Both the position numbers and the translations under genes were made by a program. Shown here one piece after another: positions 1-7,267 of a stretch of 12,678 nt of DNA (position 1 is its first letter; each line of letters opens with the position of its first letter). Source of the stretch: an uncultured Lachnospiraceae bacterium (GTDB taxonomy: Bacteria; Bacillota; Clostridia; Lachnospirales; Lachnospiraceae); assembly GCA_902782965.1 (NCBI GenBank), contig CACZPG010000164.1, positions 1 through 12,678 of the forward strand, written 5' to 3'. The notes below the pieces were generated by a model. The model did not search any database, had not been told where the DNA came from, and saw nothing but the letters and a program-made list of their open reading frames with translations.

Positions 1-1
1 A

Positions 2-271
2 ATCAAGGATACACGTGGTATCATCGATGCTATCCTTAACGGAGATGTTAACAAGGCTGAGACAAAGAAGATCCCATTCTTCGATTTCGAAGTACCTACA
101 TCACTTCCAGGTGTTGATCCTGCAATCCTTGATCCTCGTGATACATACGCTGATGCTTCTGAATGGGAAGCTAAGGCTAAGGATCTTGCTGAGAGATTCA
201 TCAAGAACTTCAAGAAGTATGAGACAAACGATGCCGGTAAGGCACTCGTTGCAGCAGGCCCACAGCTGTAA
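2..271 (+). CDS. pckA: ATP-dependent phosphoenolpyruvate carboxykinase, C-terminal part
   Basis: This is the last 89 codons of a gene that begins before the window. The frame runs open from base 2 to TAA at 269-271. The protein reads KIPFFDFEVPTSLPGVDPAI, then a DPRDTYAD segment, RFIKNF and a final GKALVAAGPQL. This is the conserved C-terminal signature of the ATP-type PEP carboxykinase, which interconverts oxaloacetate plus ATP with PEP, CO2 and ADP. In anaerobes it often runs in the PEP-carboxylating, ATP-forming direction; that is family knowledge and is not shown here. The catalytic P-loop domain lies outside the window. Codons here are more GAT/CTT/AAG-rich and uniform than in neighbouring genes, as expected for a highly expressed enzyme. 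Its transcript should end at the hairpin at 321-346. Confidence 0.94.
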   Translation: MKDTRGIIDAILNGDVNKAETKKIPFFDFEVPTSLPGVDPAILDPRDTYADASEWEAKAKDLAERFIKNFKKYETNDAGKALVAAGPQL

Positions 272-316
272 ATAGCATTTAAAATAAAAAACAGCTTGCT
301 GACAATTTATGAATAA

Positions 317-352
317 TAAAACCCTCAGGATTGATTTCCTGAGGGTTTTTCA
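317..352 (+). terminator. Rho-independent terminator between convergent genes
   Basis: A perfect 10-bp stem (accctcagga at 321-330 with tcctgagggt at 337-346) has a 6-base loop and is followed by a T-run. An A-run precedes the stem, so the hairpin can also terminate the minus-strand transcript of the DUF4349 gene, which ends at 389. It follows the pckA stop by about 50 bases. Confidence 0.92.
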
Positions 353-388
353 ATGTTTATGAATATGACCTATTTATGAATAATAAAT

Positions 389-1693
389 TTAATTATTCTT
401 TTTATTTTTATGGAATCTTTTTGATGTCTTGTTATTAGCTGTATCAGTTTCCGTTGATGGATTCTGAGTTGTATTTGTAGCGGCATTCTGAGGGGTTGAA
501 GCTGCTGTATTCGGAGCCGCATTCTGCTGAGCTGAAGCTGCTGGGTTCTGAGCCGCATTCTGCGGTGCGCTGGCATTAGGAGCCGGAGCTGTTGGAGCTT
601 TATTCATACCCTGACCGTTTGGATTAGCTTTCACTGCCTGCATGCTCTGTTCCAGCAATTTGGCCTGTTTCTCATCATACTTACGCTGGGATCTCTTAAC
701 AATCTTTCTGATGATAAATATGATGATGAAAACTATTAGTGCAAAGAGCAGAAGTCCCCAGATATTAGCGACAATCCAGATTAAGAAATTCTGCAGACCA
801 TAGAAGAAATCATACCAGCCCTGCTTAACTTCCTTCATGAATCTGTCACCAAAGGTGTCTTCTGAATGCTCAACTATTTCCTTAACTTCTGTAATAGAAA
901 TATCTATGTAACTGTAAGCCACATCATTATCTATGGAGTTAAGACGGCTCTTAATCTGATTGATCTCAGTATTTACAGAAGCAATCTTGTCACTGATAAG
1001 GATTACATTGTCCATATCCTCAAGAGATTTAGCTTCCTTCAGCATCTCCATATAGTCGCCGCGCTGAGCTTCCAGAACATCCAGCTCAATTGAAAGGTCT
1101 GAATACTCCTGAGAAACGTTGGTAACATTCTGAGATTTATTATTCAGGGTTCCGATGGAACCGGCTTCATTAACGAAGTCCTTATACTTACTGGAAGGAA
1201 CTCTGACGGTTGCAGTATACTGTCCCAGACCTTTACCTGAAGAGTTGTATGAATTGTCATAGGTATAGGTTGATGTTCTTGTGGAAGTATTCTCGTTCTC
1301 CACGAAACCGTCATATTTATCTACCAGCTGCTGGAAAGCTTTGATATCTCCTTCAAAGTCCTTGGTTTCCAGGGAAATGCTGCATCTGTAGATCAGCTTC
1401 TCCATATTAAGCTTATTGTCTTTATTTTCTTTATCAGATACAGTTGAATCAGATGTTACACCTTCTGCAGTTTCCTCAACGGCGGTATCTTCATAGACTT
1501 CAGGTTCAGCGGCATCGTAGGAATAATTATCTGCAAGTCCATAGGAATCCGCACTCCTGGCACCGGCACTTTCGGATACAGCAGAATCACTATATTTCAT
1601 GCTGTTGGCTGATTCTGAACTTTTGGAGCTTCCACAGGCTGTAAGAGAGAGTGCCAAAACACCTGATATTAATAATAAACTAATCTTTCTCAT
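389..1693 (-). CDS. DUF4349 domain membrane lipoprotein
   Basis: A 434-residue protein starting at ATG 1693-1691, six bases after a strong AAGGGGG ribosome site (1706-1700). Residues 1-20 form a lipoprotein signal peptide with lipobox LTAC; Cys20 would be lipidated. A Ser/Glu/Asp-rich linker (21-95) leads to residues 97-272, which match the DUF4349 pattern: an MEKLIYRCSISLET strand opening, a VRVPSSKY segment, and an amphipathic coiled-coil stretch (about 196-256) ending in VAYSYIDISI. A strongly hydrophobic helix at 301-330 is followed by the basic stop-transfer RKIVKRSQRK, and the tail (345-434) is Ala/Asn/Gln/Pro-rich with a basic end. The protein is thus lipid-anchored outside, spans the membrane once and ends in the cytoplasm. 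The function of DUF4349 is unknown. Family membership is fairly sure; any role, for example envelope sensing, would be a guess. Confidence 0.88.
   Translation of the reverse strand: MRKISLLLISGVLALSLTACGSSKSSESANSMKYSDSAVSESAGARSADSYGLADNYSYDAAEPEVYEDTAVEETAEGVTSDSTVSDKENKDNKLNMEKLIYRCSISLETKDFEGDIKAFQQLVDKYDGFVENENTSTRTSTYTYDNSYNSSGKGLGQYTATVRVPSSKYKDFVNEAGSIGTLNNKSQNVTNVSQEYSDLSIELDVLEAQRGDYMEMLKEAKSLEDMDNVILISDKIASVNTEINQIKSRLNSIDNDVAYSYIDISITEVKEIVEHSEDTFGDRFMKEVKQGWYDFFYGLQNFLIWIVANIWGLLLFALIVFIIIFIIRKIVKRSQRKYDEKQAKLLEQSMQAVKANPNGQGMNKAPTAPAPNASAPQNAAQNPAASAQQNAAPNTAASTPQNAATNTTQNPSTETDTANNKTSKRFHKNKKNN
464..571 (-). repeat. Three 36-bp tandem coding repeats in the DUF4349 tail
   Basis: Residues 375-410 of the DUF4349 lipoprotein form three imperfect 12-residue units: SAPQNAAQNPAA, SAQQNAAPNTAA and STPQNAATNTTQ. 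The DNA units are similar but not identical, so this is a diverged in-frame tandem repeat rather than a fresh expansion. Confidence 0.7.
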
Positions 1694-1714
1694 ATGAATC
1701 CCCCTTGATTATCA

Positions 1715-1732
1715 TTTCCTGTTGTCAGGAAA
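1715..1732 (-). other. Inverted repeat in the 5' leader of the DUF4349 gene
   Basis: TTTCCTG (1715-1721) and CAGGAAA (1726-1732) form a perfect 7-bp inverted repeat with a 4-base loop, between the putative minus-strand promoter and the ribosome site. It could be an mRNA hairpin or an operator. No known regulator motif is recognised. Confidence 0.35.
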
Positions 1733-1752
1733 AACTTCTATCACTAGAAATA

Positions 1753-1782
1753 AATTTACTACAGGGTTTTATGACATGTCAA
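1753..1782 (-). promoter_or_regulatory. Candidate sigma-A promoter for the DUF4349 gene
   Basis: On the minus strand a consensus TTGACA (1782-1777) lies 18 bases before TAAATT (1758-1753), a weak -10. A second TTGACA sits directly upstream (1788-1783). The arrangement points at the DUF4349 start 60 bases downstream. Confidence 0.4.
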
Positions 1783-1812
1783 TGTCAAAAGGCATGATTG
1801 ATAATAGTAGCT

Positions 1813-1840
1813 TTGATTTTATAAATAATTATGATAGAAT
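1813..1840 (+). promoter_or_regulatory. Candidate extended -10 promoter for the 1884-4830 gene block
   Basis: TTGATT (1813-1818), a 16-base spacer and TAGAAT (1835-1840) preceded by TGA at 1832-1834, which makes an extended -10 element. Transcription would start near 1847, giving a leader of about 37 bases before the ORF at 1884. This is the only good promoter upstream of ispE. Confidence 0.5.
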
Positions 1841-1883
1841 GTAGAAGCTTTTATATAGATATTAATCGGGAGAACCTTATTAT

Positions 1884-2300
1884 ATGGTAAGAAATATAGC
1901 AGCTATATTCTTTGTAATAGTTTTTATAGTAGAGATGTACCTATGCTCTGCCGGAAGCAATCATAGAAAGAGAAAGAAACTGAAAGGCTGGAGATCAACT
2001 ACAGGAAAGATAATCAGTGTAGAGAAGGTTCAGGATGAGATCAGTCACAGGAATTATATGGAAGTTACTGTTGAGTCTGCAGACGGACATACTGTTTATA
2101 GCAAACATAGTCCTATGTTCTGTATCTATGAGAAGGGTGAAGAGGTTGAACTCATCGAGAAGGACGGAGTTCACAGGTTTATCGGAAATGACAGAGTAGG
2201 CAGACAGGGCAGGAAGGAAATGCTTCTGGGAACGATTCCCATGCTTGTACTGATCCTGATTTCGGCACTTATCAGTTATCTGGCCTATATTTGGAGTTGA
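1884..2300 (+). CDS. Two-helix membrane protein, DUF3592-like
   Basis: A 138-residue protein with an N-terminal membrane helix (about 4-22), a basic cytoplasmic-type stretch NHRKRKKLKG (26-35), a soluble beta-rich middle (about 38-100) and a second helix (113-136). The middle contains TTGKIISVEKV followed by an NYMEVTVESADGHT strand pair and a GEEVEL segment, the layout of DUF3592-type proteins (a small beta domain between two helices). The domain assignment rests on architecture and short motifs, so it is tentative. The ribosome site GGGAG (1868-1872) is 11 bases before ATG. The gene stops 4 bases before ispE, and the ispE ribosome site lies inside its last codons, so the two are probably co-translated. 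Function unknown; a link to IspE is suggested only by position. Confidence 0.75.
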   Translation: MVRNIAAIFFVIVFIVEMYLCSAGSNHRKRKKLKGWRSTTGKIISVEKVQDEISHRNYMEVTVESADGHTVYSKHSPMFCIYEKGEEVELIEKDGVHRFIGNDRVGRQGRKEMLLGTIPMLVLILISALISYLAYIWS

Positions 2301-2304
2301 TAAT

Positions 2305-3318
2305 ATGATTACAAAGAAAGCATATGCAAAAGTTAATCTGACGTTGGATATTACCGGAAGGCGCGAGGACGGGTATCATCTTGTGCGCATGGTAATGCAG
2401 TCTCTTGATGTGGCAGATGTACTGACTTTTGAAAAGACAGAAACGGATTCTCATGAGGATCCCGAGAACAGAATAATTACCAGACTTACAGATAACAGAA
2501 ACACTGATTCGGATGAACTGGGTACACTTCCTAATGGGCCTGACAATCTGATCTACAGAGTGGCTGAGCTTCTTATGAAGAAATATGTATGGCCTGAACA
2601 TCCCGAATCCGGTGTGGAAATAACTCTTGAGAAGAATATTCCCATTGCTGCCGGTCTTGCAGGAGGAAGCAGTGATGCAGCAGCGACCTTTAAAGGAATA
2701 AATGAACTCTTCGAACTGGGTCTGATGGATGATGACCTGATGAATATGGGTGTAAGCCTGGGAGCGGATATTCCGTATTGCATAATGGGAGGAACTGCTC
2801 TGTCTGAAGGTATAGGAGAGAAACTGACAAGACTCCCGGCACTTCCGAAATGTTATATTCTTCTGGCTAAGCCCAACATTTCCGTATCCACCGGAGAAGC
2901 CTATGGAGGTTATGACAGACTGGCGTCCGAGGCTCAGGAGGAGGAAACCATATCCGGAGGTAAGGTAACGAGAGAAATACTGGCAGGTTCAGTCGGAAAG
3001 CTCTATCGGATTTACGGAGATAGAAAGCTGGAGATACCGGACGTGGACGGTCAGGTAGATGCTATATATGCAGGAAATCTGAAGGGTGTAACAGACAAGA
3101 TGGCTAATGTTCTGGAATATGTTACGGCCGAGAAGCACCCGGAGATTGAACAACTGAAGAAGGTTATGATGGATACCGGTGCGCTCAGGTCAATGATGAG
3201 CGGAAGCGGCCCCACCGTTTACGGAATCTATCGTGACAGAGATGAAGCCGTTAAAGCTGCAGAATTAATAGGCGAAATGGACACTGTTGAACAGGTGTTT
3301 GTAGCTGAACCGGTATAA
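2305..3318 (+). CDS. ispE: 4-diphosphocytidyl-2-C-methyl-D-erythritol kinase
   Basis: A 337-residue GHMP kinase that phosphorylates CDP-methylerythritol with ATP in the methylerythritol phosphate route to isopentenyl diphosphate. The opening AKVNLTLDITGRREDGYH carries the likely catalytic Lys9. The ATP-binding glycine-rich loop PIAAGLAGGSSDAA spans 113-126, and SLGADIPYC (151-159) contains the likely catalytic Asp155. The C-terminal GHMP motif is MMSGSGPTVYGIY (297-309). The usual length is about 280-310, and the excess lies in two acidic insertions, about 45-76 and 205-250. GGAG (2293-2296), eight bases before ATG, is inside the preceding gene, so translation is probably coupled. The MATE gene follows after 36 bases. 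Identification is firm. Confidence 0.95.
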   Translation: MITKKAYAKVNLTLDITGRREDGYHLVRMVMQSLDVADVLTFEKTETDSHEDPENRIITRLTDNRNTDSDELGTLPNGPDNLIYRVAELLMKKYVWPEHPESGVEITLEKNIPIAAGLAGGSSDAAATFKGINELFELGLMDDDLMNMGVSLGADIPYCIMGGTALSEGIGEKLTRLPALPKCYILLAKPNISVSTGEAYGGYDRLASEAQEEETISGGKVTREILAGSVGKLYRIYGDRKLEIPDVDGQVDAIYAGNLKGVTDKMANVLEYVTAEKHPEIEQLKKVMMDTGALRSMMSGSGPTVYGIYRDRDEAVKAAELIGEMDTVEQVFVAEPV

Positions 3319-3354
3319 TTAGAAAATATAGTGATATAGTAGGAAAAATTAGAA

Positions 3355-4830
3355 ATGATAAACACGGATGAAAGTACTAAAGATTTAGAGAATACCATAA
3401 CTGACCCCACAAATGGTATTGAAGAAAAAGAAAACACAGAAACCATTAACATAGAATCTGACAAGGATGATACTGAGGAAATGATTCCCGAGAATAAGAT
3501 GGGAGTTCTTCCTGTTAAGAAGCTGATCATTTCCATGTCTATCCCTATGATGATCTCCATGCTGGTCCAGGCATTATATAATATCGTGGACAGCATGTTC
3601 GTTTCCAGAGTAAGTGAAGATGCTCTTACAGCGGTTACTCTTGCATTTCCGCTTCAGATGCTGATCATCTCGGTGGGTGGTGGTACCGGAGTAGGTATCA
3701 ATGCTCTTCTGTCGAAGGCTTTGGGCGAGAAGAAACAGAAACGTGCCAATAAGGCAGCCAATAATGGTATTCTGCTTGCGATAATTCATTATATTATTTT
3801 TATTCCGATTGGAATATTTGTTGTAGAACCTTTTATAAATTCTCAGACAAGCAATAAGTCCATAGCTGTTATGGGAACCGCATATCTTGGAATCTGCTGC
3901 ATGCTTTCCCTGGGTAGTCTGCTTCAGATGACCTTCGAAAGACTTCTTCAGTCTACAGGACTGACACAGCTCAGTATGATATCTCAGATGACGGGAGCGG
4001 TTGTCAATATGATACTGGATCCGATAATGATTTTCGGTCTGGCCGGTTTCCCTGCTCTTGGAGTAGAAGGCGCAGCTTATGCTACCGTCAGCGGTCAGTT
4101 TGTTGCTGCAATACTGGGACTGATTCTGAATATTAAATACAATAAAGAAATCAAACTATCTCTCAAGAAGGTTTTCAAACCGTCCTGGAAAACAATCAGG
4201 AAGATTTACGCTATTGGAATTCCTTCTGTTCTTATGATGTCTATCGGTTCTGTCATGACCTACTTCATGAATAAGATACTGGATGCATTCTCATCAACTG
4301 CTGTTGCAGTGTTCGGAGCATATTTCAAACTCCAGAGCTTTATATTCATGCCTGTATTCGGATTGAATAATGGTCTTATTCCGGTTCTTGCCTATAATTA
4401 TGGAGCCAGAAACAGAGACAGAATCAGGGAAGCTCTTGGTTTTGCACTTAAACTTGCTATGTCTATCATGATTTGTGGAACGGTAGTATTCTGGCTCATT
4501 CCCGGAGTTCTTCTAAGAATATTTGATGCATCAGATAATATGATAGCTCTTGGTATTCCGGCACTCAGGATAATAAGCCTGTCCTTCCCTGTTGCAGGAG
4601 CATGTATTGCAATGGGTTCGATTTTCCAGGCTTTTGCCAAGAGTAAATATTCTCTTATTATTTCTATAGGAAGACAGCTGGTCGTACTTATACCTGCTGC
4701 ATGGCTTCTGGCACAGAGCGGAAAAGTAATTTCTGTATGGTGGGCATTTCCGATAGCAGAAGTGGCATCACTTATTCTGTCTTTATTCTACTATAGAAGA
4801 ATTAACAGAAAAATAGTGGATAATTTATAG
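3355..4830 (+). CDS. MATE family multidrug/Na+ or H+ antiporter
   Basis: A 491-residue protein with about 12 predicted membrane helices in two homologous halves, the layout of MATE exporters. These expel cationic compounds in exchange for Na+ or H+. Typical family stretches are GVLPVKKLIISMSIPMMISM at 50-69, then QALYNIVDSMFVSRVSEDAL, a GGGTGVGINALLSKALG loop, and in the second half FGLNNGLIPVLAYNYGARN. The closest group is the Firmicutes NorM/MepA-like branch; the substrate cannot be told. Residues 1-48 are an unusual hydrophilic, strongly acidic leader. AGGAAA (3341-3346) nine bases before ATG supports the start at 3355. An alternative start at Met49 (3499) would give a standard length but has no clear ribosome site. 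It is probably cotranscribed with ispE. Confidence 0.9.
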   Translation: MINTDESTKDLENTITDPTNGIEEKENTETINIESDKDDTEEMIPENKMGVLPVKKLIISMSIPMMISMLVQALYNIVDSMFVSRVSEDALTAVTLAFPLQMLIISVGGGTGVGINALLSKALGEKKQKRANKAANNGILLAIIHYIIFIPIGIFVVEPFINSQTSNKSIAVMGTAYLGICCMLSLGSLLQMTFERLLQSTGLTQLSMISQMTGAVVNMILDPIMIFGLAGFPALGVEGAAYATVSGQFVAAILGLILNIKYNKEIKLSLKKVFKPSWKTIRKIYAIGIPSVLMMSIGSVMTYFMNKILDAFSSTAVAVFGAYFKLQSFIFMPVFGLNNGLIPVLAYNYGARNRDRIREALGFALKLAMSIMICGTVVFWLIPGVLLRIFDASDNMIALGIPALRIISLSFPVAGACIAMGSIFQAFAKSKYSLIISIGRQLVVLIPAAWLLAQSGKVISVWWAFPIAEVASLILSLFYYRRINRKIVDNL

Positions 4831-4961
4831 TGAAATATAATGTTACCAGGTATCCAATGGATACTTTTGAGGAGGATGACTGGTTTTCACTTGCAAATAC
4901 TTATCTTAATTATCATAATCAGATTATAATTCTTAAGGGGGGACATTTATATGAGAATTAA
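4830..4961 (+). CDS. Possible 43-residue small protein
   Basis: A GTG at 4830 overlaps the MATE stop by one base (TAGTG) and opens a frame of 43 codons to TAA at 4959-4961, overlapping the next gene by 11 bases. The product begins VKYNVTRYPMDTFEEDDWFS and continues with a LANTYLNYHNQ segment. This is a balanced composition with codons like those of the neighbours (CTT, AAT, GAG). Against it: no good ribosome site other than coupling to the MATE stop, a possible promoter and a weak hairpin lie within it, and I recognise no family. It could also be a decayed remnant of a longer gene. Confidence 0.28.
   Translation: MKYNVTRYPMDTFEEDDWFSLANTYLNYHNQIIILKGGHLYEN
4850..4868 (+). terminator. Weak hairpin with short T-run after the MATE gene
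   Basis: GTATCC (4850-4855) and GGATAC (4859-4864) form a 6-bp stem with a 3-base loop, followed by TTTT. This is weak as a terminator because the stem is short and the T-run is only four bases. It may merely attenuate. Confidence 0.25.
4891..4919 (+). promoter_or_regulatory. Candidate promoter for the acidic lipoprotein gene
   Basis: TTGCAA (4891-4896), a 17-base spacer and CATAAT (4914-4919). Transcription would start near 4926, just before the ribosome site of the gene at 4951. Confidence 0.4.
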
Positions 4962-5493
4962 GAGATTTACTGTTTTTGTGGCAGCAGTTATGATGCTGTC
5001 CCTGATTTCAGGCTGTGGTAAGACGGAAGCCAGGTCAGTTACTGAAGAGGAGGCTGTTGTAGCAGACGAAGAAGAAGTCATCGAAGAAGAGGCTTTTGAA
5101 ACTGCCACCGATGCTACCGCAACAGAGGCTGTCGAAGATACAGTTGCAGATAAGGGCGGTACCGGACTTGTAAGTGATGAGAAAGTTAAGAAGGGCTATG
5201 TATGGATGTCGGAAATCAAAGGTGCAGAAACTTTTGAGATGAACTATTATGAAATAGCCGGATTCTTTGGGACAGATGGATTATTTGATAAAGAAGAATA
5301 TAACGAGAATATGGGAGCCAATTATCGTTATTATAAATGGATATCTGAGGAGGATGATTCCGTTTTCCTGTATGTGAATTTTAAAGAGAGCGAAGATGGA
5401 TCCTACCATGTAAGCGGATATAATACAAGCGGCTTCCTGGCGGACGAAGTGATAGATCAGTATCTTGAAGAGCTGAAGAAGGAATCTGAGTAA
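4951..5493 (+). CDS. Small acidic lipoprotein of unknown function
   Basis: A 180-residue protein with a lipoprotein signal: basic MRIKR, a hydrophobic core, and lipobox LISGC with Cys22 as the lipidation site. Residues 28-68 are a low-complexity linker rich in Glu, Ala, Thr and Val. The C-terminal part (about 72-180) looks like a small folded alpha/beta domain with many aromatic residues: GYVWMSEIKG, a NYYEIAGFFG segment, NYRYYKWISEEDDSVFLYVNF and a closing helix DEVIDQYLEELKKE. I recognise no family. The start is fixed by the strong AAGGGGGGA site (4934-4942). It probably sits on the outer face of the membrane. A promoter candidate at 4891-4919 suggests it can be expressed apart from the MATE gene. 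Confidence 0.85.
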   Translation: MRIKRFTVFVAAVMMLSLISGCGKTEARSVTEEEAVVADEEEVIEEEAFETATDATATEAVEDTVADKGGTGLVSDEKVKKGYVWMSEIKGAETFEMNYYEIAGFFGTDGLFDKEEYNENMGANYRYYKWISEEDDSVFLYVNFKESEDGSYHVSGYNTSGFLADEVIDQYLEELKKESE

Positions 5494-5508
5494 GCTCTTA
5501 ATTTATAG

Positions 5509-5514
5509 TATAAT
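5509..5514 (+). promoter_or_regulatory. Possible -10 element upstream of tmk
   Basis: A consensus TATAAT sits 63 bases before the tmk start, within an AT-rich stretch where TATAGTAT is directly repeated (5504-5511 and 5518-5525). No convincing -35 is seen at 16-18 bases. It is still the best promoter candidate for the tmk-to-rsmI operon. Confidence 0.3.
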
Positions 5515-5576
5515 AATTATAGTATTAAAATCAGAAAGCAGTTTAGTATACGAGAAGGAATTAAGGGGAAGAGAAA

Positions 5577-6203
5577 ATGTCAAAGGGTATATTTATCACA
5601 ATGGAGGGACCGGATGGGTCCGGCAAATCTACACAGATTGAACTCCTCAAAAGCTATCTGGAGGAGGAAGGTTATGATACTCTCATAACAAGAGAGCCCG
5701 GCGGAACTGCCATCAGTGAAGCAATACGTGGAATTATTCTGAATAAAGATTTTACAGAAATGTCACCTATGACAGAAATGCTCCTCTATGCTTCTGCCAG
5801 AGCTCAGCTGATAGCTGAAGTCGTTGGACCGACTCTTGAAGCTGGTAAGGCAGTGATAAGTGACCGCTTCGTGGATTCATCCCTTGTATATCAGGGTATT
5901 GCCAGAGGTCTGGGAATAGAAAAGGTTTATGAGGTTAACCGACTTGCCATTGGGGAATATATGCCGGATGTTACATTTCTTCTGGATCTTCCAGCAGAGG
6001 TTGGAATCAGCCGTAAGAAGGATCAGAAGGAACTGGACAGAATGGAGCTGGAGAGTCTGGAATTCCATAAGAAGGTGGCAGAGGGCTATAGAGAGATGGG
6101 AAGAAGATTCCCGGATCGTATCACAACCATAGATGCAACCCTTCCAATTGATGAGATAAGTGGTTTGATAAAAGAGAGTGTTCGTGCTATACTGAAAGTG
6201 TAG
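5577..6203 (+). CDS. tmk: Thymidylate kinase
   Basis: A 208-residue enzyme, the normal family length, that converts dTMP to dTDP with ATP in the cytosol and feeds DNA synthesis. The P-loop is GPDGSGKST (11-19). REPGGT (39-44) is the dTMP-binding segment, DRF (96-98) with the following SSLVYQG is the TMK signature, and the Arg/Lys-rich lid lies at about 145-157. AAGGGG (5563-5568) eight bases before ATG fixes the start. It heads a five-gene cluster with holB, ricT, the N6-adenine methyltransferase gene and rsmI, an order known from Bacillus and other Firmicutes. holB begins 31 bases after its stop. Confidence 0.96.
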   Translation: MSKGIFITMEGPDGSGKSTQIELLKSYLEEEGYDTLITREPGGTAISEAIRGIILNKDFTEMSPMTEMLLYASARAQLIAEVVGPTLEAGKAVISDRFVDSSLVYQGIARGLGIEKVYEVNRLAIGEYMPDVTFLLDLPAEVGISRKKDQKELDRMELESLEFHKKVAEGYREMGRRFPDRITTIDATLPIDEISGLIKESVRAILKV

Positions 6204-6234
6204 CTAGAATTCTATACAAAGAGGGGTGATCATT

Positions 6235-7221
6235 ATGGATTTTAACAAAATAATCGGTCACGAAGAAATTATCAGCCGACTCAGAAATGCCATAGAAATG
6301 GACCGGGTCGGACATGCTTATATAATTGCCGGACAGGAAGGCAGTGGAAGAAGCACAGTAGCGTATTCTTTTGCCAAAGCACTGCAGTGTGAGAGTGGAC
6401 AGTCCCAGTCCTGCAACAGTTGTAAATCCTGTAAACAGGCAGAGAGTGGTAATCATCCTGATATTATATATATCACCCATGAGAAGCTGGGAATTATTTC
6501 TGTAGGAGAGATCAGAGAACAGCTGGTTGATTCTATGCAGGTCAAGCCCTACAGCAGCAAATATAAGATATATATCATTAAAGAAGCAGAGAAGATGACG
6601 GAAGAGGCTCAGAATGCTCTTCTTAAGACTATCGAGGAACCACCGGAATACGGTATAGTTATGATCATTACTACTGATCCGGAGAAGCTTCTTCAGACAA
6701 TAAGGTCCAGATGTATTACATTAACTACGAAGCCAGTTAAGGAGAAGGATATTCATGATTATCTTATCCAGAATTATGGTATAGATGAGAAGAGGGCAGC
6801 TTTTGCTATTGAGTATTCTGAAGGTAATCTGGGAAAGGCAATTCTGCTTGCAACTAATGAAGAATATGAGCAGCTGATAAAGTCTGTAATAGATCTTCAG
6901 ACTAATATTTTTGAAATGGATATGGATGAAATTGCTGAAGCGATCCAGCACTGCAGCACATTCAAGATGAATATCAATGATTATCTGGATCTGATGATGA
7001 TGTGGTATCGTGATATTCTTGTTTTGAAGGTAACGGGAAATCCTGATAAGATTCTTTTCAAGGATCAGTATCTTGTAATCAGGGAGCAGTCCAATTACCT
7101 TTCATTTAATGAGCTGGAGGCTAAACAGAAAGCAGTTGATAATGCCAAGGAGCGTATTAATGCAAATGCAAATATGCCCGATATCATGAGACTTCTTATT
7201 ATGACTCTGAAGGAGAAATAA
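6235..7221 (+). CDS. holB: DNA polymerase III clamp loader, delta' subunit
   Basis: A 328-residue AAA+ protein of the clamp loader, which opens and places the beta sliding clamp at primed DNA. Visible marks are the N-terminal GHEEIISRLRNAI, a Walker A-like loop GQEGSGRST (33-41), a zinc-binding Cys set C52/C60/C63/C66, the sensor/partner motif EEAQNALLKTIEEPP (123-137), and SRC (158-160), whose Arg is the finger acting on the neighbouring ATPase subunit. Walker A has Arg39 instead of Lys, so ATP hydrolysis is unlikely, in keeping with delta' being a non-catalytic subunit in well-studied species. The in-frame GTG at 6226 lies inside the purine-rich ribosome site (AGAGGGG, ending at 6226), so ATG 6235 is the better start. 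ricT follows after 46 bases. Confidence 0.93.
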   Translation: MDFNKIIGHEEIISRLRNAIEMDRVGHAYIIAGQEGSGRSTVAYSFAKALQCESGQSQSCNSCKSCKQAESGNHPDIIYITHEKLGIISVGEIREQLVDSMQVKPYSSKYKIYIIKEAEKMTEEAQNALLKTIEEPPEYGIVMIITTDPEKLLQTIRSRCITLTTKPVKEKDIHDYLIQNYGIDEKRAAFAIEYSEGNLGKAILLATNEEYEQLIKSVIDLQTNIFEMDMDEIAEAIQHCSTFKMNINDYLDLMMMWYRDILVLKVTGNPDKILFKDQYLVIREQSNYLSFNELEAKQKAVDNAKERINANANMPDIMRLLIMTLKEK

Positions 7222-7267
7222 TACAGAAGCGATAATTAATAAAGCATACCAAGGAGCTACATTAGTA

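Noticed and set aside
3228..3596. Longer minus-strand frames opposite ispE and the MATE gene
   Set aside because: They lie wholly opposite well-supported genes, have no ribosome sites and give low-complexity hydrophobic or Ser/Ile-rich products typical of antisense frames.
6226..6234. GTG start of holB at 6226
   Set aside because: The GTG is part of the purine-rich ribosome site; ATG 6235 has ideal spacing and matches the family start.
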